A stretch of DNA of 64,000 bases from Larix kaempferi (taxonomy: Eukaryota; Streptophyta; Pinopsida; Pinales; Pinaceae), in NCBI GenBank assembly GCA_027924585.1, contig BSBM01000486.1, positions 43,208,501 to 43,272,500 on the forward strand, written 5' to 3'. The translations under genes and the position numbers were made by a program. Under the pieces are notes generated by a model, which saw only the letters and a program-made list of their open reading frames with translations, searched no databases and had not been told where the DNA came from. This document shows, piece after piece, positions 1 to 12,479 of the stretch (position 1 is its first letter; each line of letters begins with the position of its first letter).

Positions 1-429
1 ACTGATGTTCCTAGAATTAGGTTGTGTATTATGCATATTAGAATAGTTGCATTAATGAACAGTATACTGCTAATATACATGGGCAAGTGGCCTATGGGAC
101 TGTACAACATTCCATTGCTACTTATCTAGAATGAAACCTCTTTGCTGACATGTTGAGAGTTGTGCACACTCTTAACAATGTTCTGGTAGAGATTGGAAGG
201 CATCTAGAAAGTTATGGGATATGGATAAATGTTGTATTGAAGCATTGGCTAAGATAATTGCATGACTGTATGACATATTTCTTTATGTGTAAGAATTTGT
301 TCTGAAAACTACGAGATGTTTTCTAATCATGCAATATAACTTGTTGTGTAGGAAATATCGTATACCATCACCTACAAAAGAAGGACTACAACATTTGTTC
401 AGAAACAAAGTTATCTATTGAAAATATTG

Positions 430-1827
430 AAGATATTGAAGTTCCCAGGATCTGGGAAGAATGCCATGATCGAGGAGTACCGGTCGATCATGAAGATGTT
501 TGGGATGCAGTCCCAAGACTTGAAGGGGAGTATGTAGTGACTTCCGAGAGGATCTACAAGATCAAGCATGCTGTAGGTGGTAGCATAGATACTTTTGCTC
601 CTGTATCCAGATACACTTCCATTAGATCAGTACTTGCTTTGGCTGCAGTGATGAAGAGGAAGATACACCAGATAGATTTCAAGACAGCTTTCTTGAATGG
701 TGTAGTTGAAGAAGAAGTGTATGTGGTGCAGCCACTTGGTTCTGAGACACATGACAGGGAGTCATATATGTGCAGAACTTGGTATGGTAGGATAGACAAC
801 TTTCTCTCCAGTTTGGGCTTTACCAAGAGTAAAGCAGATTCCAACCTTTACTATAAGGTTGAGAAAGGCAATCCAGTGATACTACTTTTGTATATGGATG
901 ACCTGGTTATCACAGGTGAAGATAGATTGATTGCCGATACGCAGTGGAAGCTTGCTGCCAAGTTCGATATGAAGAACTTGGGGATGATGCACTATTTGTT
1001 TTTGGCATGGAGGTGTGGTAGAGTGCAAATGGAATCTTCCTTGGAAAAGGGAAGTATGCAGTAGAGATCCTAAAGAGGTTCGGGATGATGGACTCAAGGC
1101 CATGGCCACACCCATGGCATCGAACCTGAAGCTTCTGTGTGATGCTTCATCTGAGCCGGTTGATATCGCTATGTATCGTCAGATGATTGGGTCCTTGATG
1201 TACCTGACGAACACGAGACCATATATTTGCTTTGCGGTGAACACATTGAGCCAGTTCTTGATGGATCCGAGGAGTGTTCACCTGGTTGTTGTAAAGCATA
1301 TTCTAAGGTACTTGAAGGGTACGGTTGATTATGGGCTCAGGTATGAAGCGAATCAAAAGTTTAACCTGCATGGTTATTTTGATTCAGATTGGGCAGGCAG
1401 TGCTGCAGATAGGAAGAGCACATCTGGGTGCTACTTCAGTATGGGATCAGGTGTGATATCTTGGTTTAGCAGGAAGCAATCCTGCGTAGCACTGAGTACA
1501 ACTGAGGTAGAGTATGTTGCAGCTTGTTCAACTAGTTGTGAGGTAGTATGGCTTCGGAAGCTATTGTCAGAGTTATTTGATGTCCCGCTAGAGACTACTG
1601 GTATCTTTTGTGACAACCAGAGTTATGTGAAGCTGTCTTAGAACCCAGTGTTCCACAACAGGTCGAAACACATAGAGATCAAATACCACTATATCAAGGA
1701 TATGGTGCAGAGAGGAGCAATGAAGCTCCTGTATGTTGCGACGGATGAGCAGATTGCAGATGTGCTAACGAAGCCACTAACTAGAGTGAAGTTCGAGTAC
1801 TTCAGAGAGAGGCTTGGTGTTCTTTAG
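430..1827 (+). pseudogene. copia reverse transcriptase and RNase H, broken
   Basis: Polymerase part of copia copy 1. RT reads from about 430 to 1010 and includes the catalytic YMDD variant of the plant copia YVDD box (LLLYMDDLVITG, near 880-920). RNase H follows from about 1015 to 1827, with DSDWAG, the RKSTSG region and the terminal DVLTKP motif. Compared with copy 2 the RT has lost the conserved KARFVARGFSQ segment and the LKKALYGLKQAP segment by in-frame deletions. A short insertion near 1000 shifts the frame between RT and RNase H. An in-frame TAG at 1639-1641 interrupts RNase H, after which the same frame stays open to its natural stop at 1825-1827. It cannot encode an active enzyme. Confidence 0.9.
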
Positions 1828-1904
1828 ATCGACGACACTTCGAGGAAGAAGTGATGAAGACATTTGCTGAATCCATTCCAAGCATGATGGAAGGAGGATC
1901 CTTC

Positions 1905-2345
1905 ACATGGCTATGGATGTAAGCACTGGATTATGAGCATCAGGATGATGTTCTAGTTTCTGCTCTGTATGATCAATTGGATCATTTACATTTATGTATG
2001 TATGCATCATGTTGGATGTTGGATATGATCAGTTGGATCATTTACATTTATCTATGTACGCATGATGTTGGATGCTTGGACCATGTATCTGTATATGTAT
2101 CAGGTATGATCAGGTAGATCATGTATGTTGATGGATACATTGTGTCGATCATGTATCTATGTATGTATCAGGTAGATACATTGTATATGATGATATGTAT
2201 CAGGTAGATACTTGGTATGCATCAGGTGTATGCATTGTATGATCAGGATGATCGTGGATGACGAGCTTCTCTAGATGACATGCATCAAGAAAATGCAGTG
2301 ATGATGATCAGGATGATCATGTGTACATCAGGATGATGTATGGTG
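1905..2345 (+). repeat. Tandem ATGATCAGKTGGATCAT-type repeats, copia 3' non-coding region
   Basis: Short, drifting tandem units rich in GATCAGGTAGATCATG, TATGTATCAGG and CATGATGTTGGATG. A related array lies at the matching place in copy 2 (49330-49890), so this is a family trait of the element's 3' untranslated part and not a host satellite. Confidence 0.8.
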
Positions 2346-2389
2346 AGTATCAGGATGATACTTTGTGGTAGTCGATCAGGTTGTGCAGA

Positions 2390-3000
2390 TGAGCATGTCT
2401 GGGAGATCCTATAGGTCGGAGTTGTGTACCCGTAACAGCCTGGGATGCTCTTTCGAGACATTGCTCTAGGAGGACATGTAATTTGTGCCCGGGGAGATCT
2501 TCAGGTCGGAGTTGTGTACCCATAACATCCTGAGATGCTCTTGCGAGGTTTTGTCCTATGGCATGTAATTTGCTCCTGGGAGATCTGGACAGGATGAAAA
2601 AGGCCTCAGATGCTTCAGCCAGGTTTTGCCATGACCACATGTAATTTTCTCCTGGGAGATCTGGACAGGATGAAAAAGGTCTCAGATGCTTTAGCCAGGT
2701 TTTGTGGTGGACCACATCTAATGTGCTCCTAGGAGATCCGACAGGTAGAGTTGTGTGCTCGTAATAGCCTGGGATGCTTCAGCCAAGTTTTGTGGTGAGA
2801 TCACATGTAATGTGCTCCTGGGAGATCCGATAGGTAGAGCTGTGTGCTCGTAATATCCTAGGATGATTTAGCCAGGTTTTGTGATGGGTCACATGTAATG
2901 TGCTCCTGGGAGATCCGACAGGTAGAGCTGCGTGCTCGTAATATCCTGGGATGCTGCAGCCAGGTTTTGTGACACACGTAATAAGTCCTGAGGATTCCAC
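2390..3000 (+). repeat. Tandem repeats of about 60-110 bp, copia 3' non-coding region
   Basis: At least six imperfect units, each holding a CTGGGAGATC-type start, a GTAGAGCTGTGTGCTCGTAATA segment, a CCTGGGATGC segment and an AGCCAGGTTTTGT segment. Copy 2 has the homologous array at 49900-50430 with units of about 120 bp. It lies between the end of pol and the polypurine tract. Confidence 0.8.
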
Positions 3001-3216
3001 AGTATGGTCAGTGATGATGAAGACCTGCAGGTGGTGGGCCTACATCCAGTATGAAAAAGGACTGGCTCTGTAGAACTTCCTATGACGAGTAGATTCAGAG
3101 ATTGATTGAGATAGTAGCAGCAGTGACGATGACGATTATCCAGTGACGATGATCCAGAGAAGAAGACTTGTGCTAGAAGACCTGTGTCGAGAAATACCTT
3201 CCTAGTTAAGAGGGAG

Positions 3217-3904
3217 TGTTGATGTATATGTAACTTCGGAATGTATTTCACATATATGTATATTGTATTCCTATAGAGACGTTATTATTCCTCTATACGA
3301 AAGTGTTTGTATTCCTATAGAGATGTTATTATTCCTCTATATGGAAGTGTCGTCATTTATATTGTAAGTGTCGTAACTTATACTTGATGGGTTATTAGAC
3401 CACCTTGTTGGGGTCGGCCCTGTATAAGTCATGTGGGTCAAAGGGTTATTAGACCACCCTATTGGGGGTCAGCCATGTGGGTCAAAGGGTTATTAGACCA
3501 GCCTATTGGGTGTCAGCCTAGTCAGCATTATGTTAAGTGGTTAAGTTGAGGCCGACCTAGTTGATTAAAGGTCAAGTCGAGTTAGTGTATAAATAGAGAG
3601 TGTGTCTCTCTCATTTTACACATTCTATTCTCTCTCACACTCTCGGGAGAGTGGCGCACTTGTGGAGGAGGAGAAGTTGCTGCTAGGAGATGTCTATCTC
3701 TTATGCTTGGTTTGTATCATTGCTCTATCTATCTCTGAGGAAGTTATTGGGGTTTTTCACCTTTATGGTTTTCCCCAAGTACTCTCTGTGTCTCTTGTGT
3801 GCTTGCATTATTGTGTCCATGATTGATATGCTGTAGATTTGTTGTACATGTTGTTCTCTCATTTAAGATCCTAGATTAGATTGAAGTAAATTCTAAAAAT
3901 TTAA
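3217..3904 (+). repeat. 3' LTR of copia copy 1
   Basis: Starts TGTTGATG directly after the polypurine tract and matches the LTRs at 41999-42624 and 50684-51301. A TATA box TATAAATAG lies at 3588-3596. The GGTTATTAGACCACC motif is repeated three times inside, against two in the other LTRs, which accounts for much of the extra length. The expected CTAACA end has decayed to about TTAAC at 3904, so the right border is approximate. Confidence 0.88.
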
Positions 3905-4228
3905 CGAACTCTAGTCGTATTTCACTAGTCATTAATTGGTTGACTTATTAGTCATTGATTTAGTCATTGATACTTGCTGATTAAGTCATTGATTTAGTCA
4001 TTTGATACTCACTGATTTAGTCATTGATGCTCACTGAATTAGTCATTGATTTAGTCATTGATTGTCACAATTAATGACCAAATATATGACTAAATAAACT
4101 ACTAGATGATAACATATTAATGACTAGGCTAAATACGATTAAACGTTAGTCACGCTATAAGATAATGGAAATTAGCTACTAATAGTCGTATATATGCGAA
4201 TTTAGTCGTTTTCTTAGTCACTAATTTA
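3905..4228. repeat. TAGTCATT-rich block, possible DNA-transposon remnant
   Basis: About 320 AT-rich bases with many copies of TTAGTCATTGA or its reverse complement. CACTAGTCATT at 3923 resembles a CACTA-type terminus. The same short motif crowds the CACTA end at 18456-18715, so both may derive from related elements with subterminal repeats. No second terminus was found. Confidence 0.5.
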
Positions 4229-4234
4229 TGATAG

Positions 4235-4304
4235 GGTACGGAGGAATTGAACCACCAATCTCCTGCCTATAATTAGGCAGGTGCTCTACCATTTAGCTAG
4301 CACC
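4235..4304 (-). tRNA. tRNA-like sequence, probably a pseudogene
   Basis: On the minus strand this 70-nt stretch has a perfect A box (TAGCTAAATGG), a perfect B box (GGTTCAATTCC), a GGTGC/GTACC partial acceptor stem and a strong anticodon-arm helix (CCTGCC with GGCAGG). The anticodon loop can only be drawn with 6 or 8 bases instead of 7, the D stem has a mismatch, and the acceptor stem pairs poorly at its inner end. No anticodon can be assigned. It could be a decayed tRNA gene, an organelle-derived copy or a SINE head. Confidence 0.5.
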
Positions 4305-7212
4305 ATTTAAGAAGTTGTTATTACTTGACAATGATGATATTCAAACAAATTTTGCATGGGAACAAAATGAATGTCAAACATATTCAAGAATAATGCTTCA
4401 AGTAATAAAAGAATTCTAAGATATAGTAGTTCAACTATGGAAATGATGAAAATTCAAAGAAGAATGATCATACAAACTACGCATGAGTACAATAATCCAT
4501 GGATGTACAAATTATCAGGAGCAAAAGCAAGTTGCTGCCCTTCACAGACAGAAAAGAATACAAGATTCAACTTGCAACAAATTTGTTTTAATTGTCTATC
4601 AATTGTTGATCTCTCGACAGCTAGAGACGTTTACCTGTCGGAGATCCAAAATACATACAATTATCTTCAACTTCACTTCTTCAAAATCAGTTGCAGTAAA
4701 AATTATTCTAGGAATTGTCTTATGAGAAACAACCACTTTTTTGAACAACAGGATACCCTTTCATTTGTACAGTAGCAGGTCTGTTGTTATTCATGGCAGG
4801 CTGACTTTCCATCCTGCAATACAAAATAAATGGAGTTAAGTCAATAGTATTTCATAGAAAATAGAAAATATAATCTCCTTAAAAGCAAGATGTCACAATG
4901 AGGACTATGTCTAGGATGCTCTATTCTGGAGTATAGGGGAAGTCATTTTGTCGAAAGCCCTCTTTCAAGGCTATGCTGCATCTTAGGAAAGAATTCCATG
5001 TAAAAAGAGAAACATATCAGTCTCTCCGTGGTTCAACAATTTCGTGAAAACAAGGCTTTGCTCGATAAATATGCTTAAGATGCTAGCAATATTTTAAAGC
5101 CTGGAGCCTCAACAAAATTGTTACGAAGATGGGTTAGTGATGCGAATGCATGCAACCCAGAGATTACAAATGTCCAAGCCCAGGCAAAAGCTTAACTAAA
5201 AATGGAATTATCATTGGCACTATTGACTCTAAGAAATTGTTTAGAAACAACAAATAAAGTGTGGGATATAGTTCTTTGATGTCGTGGATCAAATGCAATC
5301 AATGAGAGTTTAATCAAATTTGATATTTAAATTTTTGATGTTAAAATATCTGAGTCACTCGACCAAGGTCAAGTCATATGGTAATGCTGCCACAAGTAAA
5401 GAGGCAAACAATAATAGAATATGGTTGAAGGTTCAATCCATATGCAACAAAAATTTCAAATAAATAAATGATGGGCATGAGTATTTATAATTTTATATGC
5501 TTGCAACATGCAAACTTTTGGATATAATTCACTTGGGCATGAATATCTTGAGCATATTGATAGATATGCTCAAGATGCTTGCAAGATTTTATAGCCTAGA
5601 AGCCTGGAGCCTGACCAAATTTTTTATGAAAATTCCCATGCACAGGCACGTCTAAGGCATCACGGCATAGTATGAATAACTCTAGAGAATCCATGCCAAA
5701 ATAGAAAGAGATATGCCCACAAAATAATATACCCCATATGCAATGATGTCTAAAATTGGATATTCTCCACCACCAAGTGTATATAATGAAAAACATTAAA
5801 AAATAAATTAACTAAGCCACCAACCAAGGAGACCCTTTTAGAAGTGAATCTCAATGCCTCAAGACTGAACCTACTCAACATAATAGATTAGAAAATCATA
5901 TTCAACTATCTATATCTTATAAAATCTCTGCTTTCTCAAAATAATAGAACAGAGAAAGCCATAGCAAGAGACCAATACAACAAAAATCTGAATTTTTTTC
6001 AAAACGCAAATTTCTATTCTTGTTTTTGTAATAACCCTTGCCCATACTACCCTGGAATTTTAACTCAATTGTTGTTAGGGAAGACTTGTTTATACCACTA
6101 CTCCTTTAAACTACTGCTACTTTGTTTTCTCTTTCCAACTGATAATGGTTAGGCATACTGTAAGGGTTATTTAAATCCCGATTTTGTCAAACACATCACT
6201 TTCCATCTACTGTAGCGTAGTGTTGGAGTCTAGAAGCTTGAAGATATATTGTATGGAATATTTTGGTTTTGATATTTCGTTAAACACTTCCTCTACCCAC
6301 TAACTTCTTCACAACTTAGTTCAAATATGATTCTTGCACTCTCCTTTAAAGCTTCCAATTGTGTTTTTAAGGCATAGTAACTTGTGGTTTCAAGGTTAGG
6401 GCCATGCATGATATAGACATCATTTAAATATTCATATCTTAACAAGAAAACACAAATACACAAACTGAAATAGAAAATAAGAAGAAACAATACAAGGACT
6501 GATATATAATAAGAATTCACTATATTACATGCCTGGAAGTGTTTCTTTTTACTGAGATAAGTAGACTTGTCCCTTTATAGAAGATGTTGATGGTAACAGC
6601 CTTCCAACTGATGTAAATCGTTGCTACTTCTTCAAACAATAGTTGGATAAACCTGAGAAGCAGATATGAGTTCTTTTTGCACACCTCTTGTATCAAATAA
6701 GTAATCCCTTGAGTGTTGTAGAAGACACCACTAGTTTAGAGATTTAGGATAAGAAATATTGAAGGTATTTCAGTCTTTCAATAGTCTGAAGAAGTCAAAT
6801 ACAATCTGATATAAAATGCAGTAACCCTCTTCCTATAGGAAATTGTATCCTTTGAAAAAAAACAGCAACAACTAGGTGCATAAAATATTTCCACAAATAT
6901 TTGTAGGTCGTGTTTGCTTCAAATGAAGCTAAAATCAATTATTATGACATCCAACACTCTTTATTTTGCTGACAGAGATGAAGGTTCAGTAAGTGGCTTC
7001 CTATAAATTACTTTATCACCACTTAACTTTATCATAAAACAACAGGATCATAGAAAAAGTAGAATCTCAATAAGATTCATTAGGATTTATTGGAACAGGT
7101 TTACACCATTACACACAATTAAAATTAGGGAGTCAAACAAACATCTAACATCACAATTGTATAATATAGGTGCTTGTTAAAGGTTGGAAAACATCATAAC
7201 AAAAAAGTGCAC
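4305..7212. other. AT-rich stretch without a recognisable gene
   Basis: Only short chance reading frames. Two diverged direct repeats share a GATGCT.GCAA.ATTTTA.AGCCT.GGAGCCT pattern (about 5070-5125 and 5560-5625). No RNA gene, LTR or domain was recognised. Confidence 0.5.
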
Positions 7213-7316
7213 CTGTTCTTTATCTCAGCAGCCATGGTCATGAAAGCCTACTCCACAATTGTTGCATTCTTTGCACTTGTCTCAAAAAATGGAATGCCAA
7301 TCACATCAGCAAATGC
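7213..7316 (-). pseudogene. RABD (Rab1/Ypt1-type) GTPase, C-terminal G-domain exon
   Basis: Translates to a diagnostic Rab1 segment, including IGIPFFETSAKNAT (the G5 box SAK, guanine-base recognition) and FMTMAAEIK. A splice acceptor (TTCAAG) and donor (AACAG/GTGCAC) flank it, so it came from an intron-bearing gene and not a processed copy. An in-frame TAG replaces the Gln expected in the VEQAF segment. It lies just downstream, in gene order, of the tandem Rab exon copies at 7595-8528. Rab1 GTPases act in ER-to-Golgi transport; this copy is not functional. Confidence 0.85.
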
Positions 7317-7573
7317 CTTGAAGAACAAATACACAAAGCATGTCAATAAAAATGTAGACTGAAAAGTGACAAAAAAAACTAACCCTTGAGATTAATAAAA
7401 AAAAGAATCTACAAGCCAAGTCAATAAACTTAAGACCACAAACTGCCATAGTGTTGCGATTAACAAAAAACAAAGCACCAACAACTTCAAGGCACACTCA
7501 TATTTAAATCCCCGTCAAGTCAAAGACGATGACGCATATAGTGAAACACATAGTATTGCACATGATGCCAAAG

Positions 7574-8540
7574 CTACTCGGCATTTAACAATACCTTGGA
7601 TGTATCATAATCAACAGCTTTATTAGCAATCAAATCACATTTATTTCCACAAGCAACTTGTTGACATTCTCACTCGCATAGTAATCAATCTCATTCAACC
7701 ATTGTTTCACATTATTGAAACTCTCCTGACCAGTAACATCATAAACAACCTTCCAACAAAAGAAAAATATCATTATAAAGCCATAAATTTAATAAATAAT
7801 GGAGTATACCAAGGATACCAACAATCAACAAATACTCAGCATTTAACATTACCTTGGTTGTATCACAATCAATAGCTTTATTAGTAGTCAAATCACATTT
7901 GTTTCCAACAAGCAACTTGTTGACATTCTCACTCCCATTGCGATCAATCTCATTCAACCATTGTTTCACATTATTGAAACTCTCCTGATCAGTAACATCA
8001 TAAACAACCTGCCAACAAAAGAAAAATGTCATTATAAAACCATAAATTTAAATAAATAATGGAGTATACCAAGGATACCAATAATCAACAGCTACTCAGC
8101 ATTTAACATTACCTTGGCTGTATCATAATCAACAGCTTTATTAGTAGTCAAATCACATTTGTTTCGAACAAGGAACTTGTTGAAATTCTCACTCGCATAG
8201 CGATCAATCTCATTCAACCATTGTTTCACATTATTGAAACTCTCCTGATCAGTAACATCATAAACAACCTGCCAACAAAAGAAAAATGTCATTATAAAAC
8301 CATAAATTTAAATAAATAATGGAGTATACCAAGGATACCAACAATCAACAGCTACTTATCATTTAACATTACCTTGGTTGTATCATAATCAACAACTTTA
8401 TTAGCAGTCAAATCACATTTGTTTCCAACAAGCAAATTGTTGACATTCTCACTCGCATAGCGATCAATCTCATTCTACCATTGTTTCACATTATTGAAAC
8501 TCTCCTGATCAGTAACATCATAAACAACTTGGCAAAGGGA
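7574..8540. repeat. Tandem array, unit about 259 bp, four copies
   Basis: The repeat unit that carries the Rab exon. Equivalent points (ACCTTGG, exon donor side) recur at 7593, 7851, 8111 and 8371. Intron parts are also conserved between units, such as ATAATGGAGTATACCAAGG before copies 2, 3 and 4, so whole genomic segments were duplicated, not exon sequence alone. Confidence 0.9.
7595..8528 (-). pseudogene. RABD GTPase exon repeated four times in tandem
   Basis: Four copies of one 155-156-bp exon at 7595-7749, 7853-8008, 8113-8268 and 8373-8528, each embedded in a unit of about 259 bp that includes flanking intron. The best copies translate to [20 protein letters not shown], then the G4 box GNKCDLT (RNKCDLT in copy 3). 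Copies 2 and 3 keep a CAG acceptor and a GT donor; in copies 1 and 4 the acceptor is mutated (AAG, CAA). No exons for the P-loop or switch II region were seen upstream, so the locus is partial. The copies differ at scattered sites, which points to duplication some time ago. Confidence 0.88.
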
Positions 8541-9091
8541 GATGGTCAATTCCACACTAGCAGCCTTCTCTTTATCAGCAATTTCACTAGATAAGATAAT
8601 GCATATTTTCTCACCATAGTAATGCTAAATAGAGAGTCTTCAATTCCATTTATATGCACCTCCATGTATTCATACTTCCATCTATTTCAACATCCTTCTC
8701 TTTATCAGCACTTTCACTAGATAATAAAATGCATATTTTCTCGCCATAGTAATGCTAAATAGAGAGTTTCCCATTCCATTTATATGCTTAGGCATCCACC
8801 CAAATGACTATAGTTTATTTCGGACTAAAAGCCACTGAGATGGTTGCTAACAAAATCAAACATAAAACAATGAAACATGGCATTTATAATAATGATATGA
8901 TCTTGTCCAATGGTGAAGATCTCGCCATAACCTGCACTCATAAGGTTAGAAATGTTTAAAGAATTTGCCAGCTAAGTTACTATTACTATTTCTTTTGTAA
9001 AAAAAAAAATCAATAATTTCTTTCAAGAACTAAAAAGGTTTTCAATTCAGTTTGTCACAGTAAAGTAGCATCTAAGATAATAAAACTATAC
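8529..9091. other. AT-rich spacer between Rab and Ca2+-ATPase fragments
   Basis: No coding similarity seen. A segment containing CTTTATCAGCA, TTTCACTAGATA and TAATGCTAAATAGAGAGT occurs twice (about 8567-8645 and 8697-8775), a local duplication of about 130-bp period. Confidence 0.5.
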
Positions 9092-9636
9092 CTGAATCTT
9101 TGGTATCAGAGTCTTCATTTCCTCTAAGCTCTTTCCATGAAAATCAGGTCCTTCGATTGCCACACTCTGTTAAAATTGCTTTTGCAGTGTTAATATTGTC
9201 TCCAGTTACCATTCTCACTGTAATACCTGCATTTATACAGACTTCAACAACTTCTTTAACACCAACATGCATGGGATCCTTGATGCCAACAATGCAAATA
9301 AATGTATAATCATTTATAGGGATGGTTTCTTTCTCTGAATCAAAATTATCTTCCAAGTCTATAAAAGCAAGGCAGAGAGTTCGAAGATATTCAGCAGCAA
9401 AACCATCAATGGTATTCATAAGATCATTACTTACTACTTCATCCAATGGAACAACACTACTAGTAGAATCTACAACCTTGTTACACATTTTCAGGATGAT
9501 TTCTGAGGCACCTTTGTAGTAAGCCCGATGTTTTCCATCAGGAAGCATCACCACAACAGACATTCTTTTCCTCAGAGAGTTGAAAGGCTCAATTTTTATT
9601 ATTCTGGAGTCACTGCGCTCTATTTCAAAGTTTCCA
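9092..9636 (-). pseudogene. Autoinhibited Ca2+-ATPase (ACA, P-type IIB) exon
   Basis: Encodes part of the nucleotide-binding and phosphorylation domains of a plant calmodulin-regulated Ca2+ pump: the FNSLRKRMSVVV segment, the ATP-binding KGASEIIL motif, and VRMVTGDNINTAKAI with the hinge motif TGDN. Just after TECG, a small deletion of about four bases shifts the frame; beyond it, in another frame, lie an EGPDF segment and a donor-like CAG/GTATAG at 9091. The region upstream of about 9636 is lost. Family members pump Ca2+ out of the cytosol; this is a single broken exon. It lies on the same strand as the Rab, ligase and PDAP1 fragments. Confidence 0.88.
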
Positions 9637-12470
9637 CATCATGTTAAATCCCAACAACAATAATCTACATTTCCACATCAAATGTTTTGGAAACATGTGT
9701 CCCTTCTCTATAGAAGATCGGGATTTAACAAGTCCTCGAAAGGTAGTTCCAGAAACAAGCAAATAGTGTATCAAGATGTTCCTTGATATTTCAGCTATAT
9801 AATGTTCCCTTTAGTTAAAAATTCAACTATTGAACCCTGCTCTAAGAGCACCCTCCTACATATAGTTGTCATTTAATATAATTAGCCATCCACCTATATA
9901 CAATTATAATGATTTACCATTGCCCGTGATGAGAGAGTAAATTCTTCCACCAAAAAGATACGCATATATTCGTTTTTCTTTTCACTTGAAAAAAAAGTAA
10001 CTAGCTATTCAACTAATGAATCAAAGTTACATCTGAAAACCAATGAGGCCAAACAGCAAGTTTCCATCATAACTATCGAGTATTTGAATTGTCTTCAATA
10101 ATTGTGTTAAAATGCTACTAGATGTAGTAGTGTAACTATAATGTAATATCAACTGTGTCTGGTTTACATTAATATTATTGTATTTCTAGCATAATTATCT
10201 TCATAAGTTGATATCTAAAATAAAGGGTTAACATAGTTATAGAGAAAATACTTAAAGTGTCCCTTTGTTATGTAGCAGTAACATTAATTTCTCACAATCT
10301 TTCGTCCAGATTCCTACTTCTAAGGCATCCTTTTACTGTCCTCGCCATTAAACAACTAAACCTAAGAATTATTGTATTGAAGTTGAAACTTTTACTAGCT
10401 TCTCCATAGGAGATCAAGTGGTACCTATCTGGAAGGTGTGAAAAGGTAGACTCTGGATTACAAATCATGAGAGAATGATGAGACTTAATTTTTTTTGTAA
10501 AATTCTACATGTAGCTACTATTAAGTTTACATTTTTCCTGAGTCAACCGATCGATTAGAAGTTGAATGTTTTTCATAAGCGTTATGTGTTCTGTTTTTTA
10601 TAAAGTAATATTTTCTACTCTATTCTTACTATATTATGATAAGTATGATAAATTCCCATTTACATAGAGTAACAATGTATTAAAGTTGTAAGGAAGGAGT
10701 AGCAACACACTAAACATATGGAGTAGAAATCTATGCTTGCAGGCACTTTCTGTTGTCGAGGAAAATCCTTATAAATGTAAATAGGGAAATAAATTAAGAG
10801 AGGAGCATGATAGAGCTCTCCAAAAATTTATAGCTAATATGGGACGATTGTATCTGGCATTTGGATACAACTGGAGACTATCAAGTAATGTTTCACATAC
10901 TAAAGAGAATGTTCGATCCATATTTTGGTGATACATTTGTAATGTAATCTTTGAGACTTTTAATTCACTAAAAGAATGAATGTTCATAGAGGAAACCAAT
11001 TCACTTGTCTTTTCTTGACTTAGTGCTGCAATTTTCTCTGATACAACGGGCCCAAATGCATAATTGTACTTCAAACAAAGGGAATAAAAACATTGTATGG
11101 TCTAAAAAGGATTGAGAAAGTGGGTATGGCTAGTTGGTCTTGATTTGAGGCCCATTTCTATTGTGGGAAAGCACATCCTCTAAACAGTTTCTACATATCC
11201 CATTAAAGGCCAATTAAGGGAAATATACAAATGAAAATAATTTTGTGGTCTAACTTTCTACATATATTCAAACTTTTTTTTATGTATAGAGAAGCTAAAC
11301 AGTGAATTTGACAAGTTTGTTAATATCTGGTTACTGCGAAACAACAGCTAGAAAATCATCATGATCATGAAAATCAATACTTACATCGTACCCACCTGAT
11401 ATTAACCTTATTTTAGTTTTGTTGATAGTGATACTGTACTGATGAATAAATGATAAAATGTATGGTTTTCTACGGACCTTATTTTGAGACCCAAATTGTA
11501 TGTATGTCCATTAATGGTTACTCTTTATTCTGAAACAACTCCCTTCCATGGTTCCCAAATTCCTTTGTAAAAATATTCCTCCTCCACTTATTCCTCTTTC
11601 CTAAACAGTAAACCATCATTTGTTCATCTATTTTAACATATCTACCTCATATAAGACAGGGTGGAGATAGGGGATGAGGTGACGTTTGTCATTAGGTTGA
11701 AGGGTAGAAACACATTGACATTTAGGGCTGAATTTCCAAAATGTGCATACATTGGATAGGATGTGAAGCAAGAGATTGGGATTTTCACAGATCACAAAAG
11801 AGTAAAAATGATTCTAAGAAACCTGAAAATGACATCAATAGGAAAAAAACATAAAGAGCACATATTGCAAAGAATAAATATGATTACATATTATATGGGA
11901 GGTACCTGTGACTAGTGCATCTACTCTACAACCATGCTATGTTTCTCATGGTGCCAAATTCTTCAAAAACCAAGGATTCCAAACCAAATCGGAACCTCTT
12001 GTAATAAAAAATTGCACGCTGAAGATTGCGATCCTTATCCTAGGGAAACATGATGGGCCATTGTTCCATGGATTTTCACTTTGGAACAAAGATACTACTC
12101 ATGGGAGAAATGTTGAATGATTCATTGATTAAAGAATGAGATATTTCCTCCAAACATTTAGTGGAAATTTCATAAATGTTTTCGTTCGTAGGTCATCCAT
12201 CCTGGAGAAGCTTGGATCGATTCATAAGCAATAACGAAATTCCTAAACATGTAGCTTCGATTTCCGCAGGAAGATTTAATCGAAAACCCACAACACCAAA
12301 ACCTCAAATAGGTACTCACTAATATCTTCCCAATCGATTATACCAACAGAAAATGGCGTCAGATATATTAGCTACAACCCTTGAGATACGTCGTCGGGGT
12401 TTAGCATAAGGCATTGTATGAAATCCTTAACCTTATATATATTTCTATCTCCATCTCAAACCCTAGCTCA
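9637..12470. other. AT-rich stretch without a recognisable gene
   Basis: No domain, RNA or transposon terminus recognised. A 101-codon minus frame at 10769-11074 resembles no family I know and is probably chance. Confidence 0.5.
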
Positions 12471-12479
12471 AACCTTACA

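Larger units (their letters stand above)
1..3904 (+). mobile_element. Ty1/copia-family element, copy 1 (5' end outside the window)
   Basis: Decayed copia element cut by the window edge. Its order is leader, reverse transcriptase, RNase H, a long repetitive 3' non-coding region, a polypurine tract (AAGAGGGAG, about 3208-3216) and a 3' LTR. Positions 25-300 match the leader of the complete copy at 44890-45180, and the passage from leader to RT near 300-420 is the same in both. No gag, protease or integrase lies between leader and RT. Copy 1 lacks the solo-LTR insertion seen in copy 2 and so preserves its empty target site near 300-310. Copia identity rests on the RT and RNase H motifs and the LTR form. 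Confidence 0.9.

Noticed and set aside
2350-3251. Minus-strand frames of 73-121 codons
   Set aside because: Antisense to the copia 3' tandem repeats; repetitive and unlike any protein.
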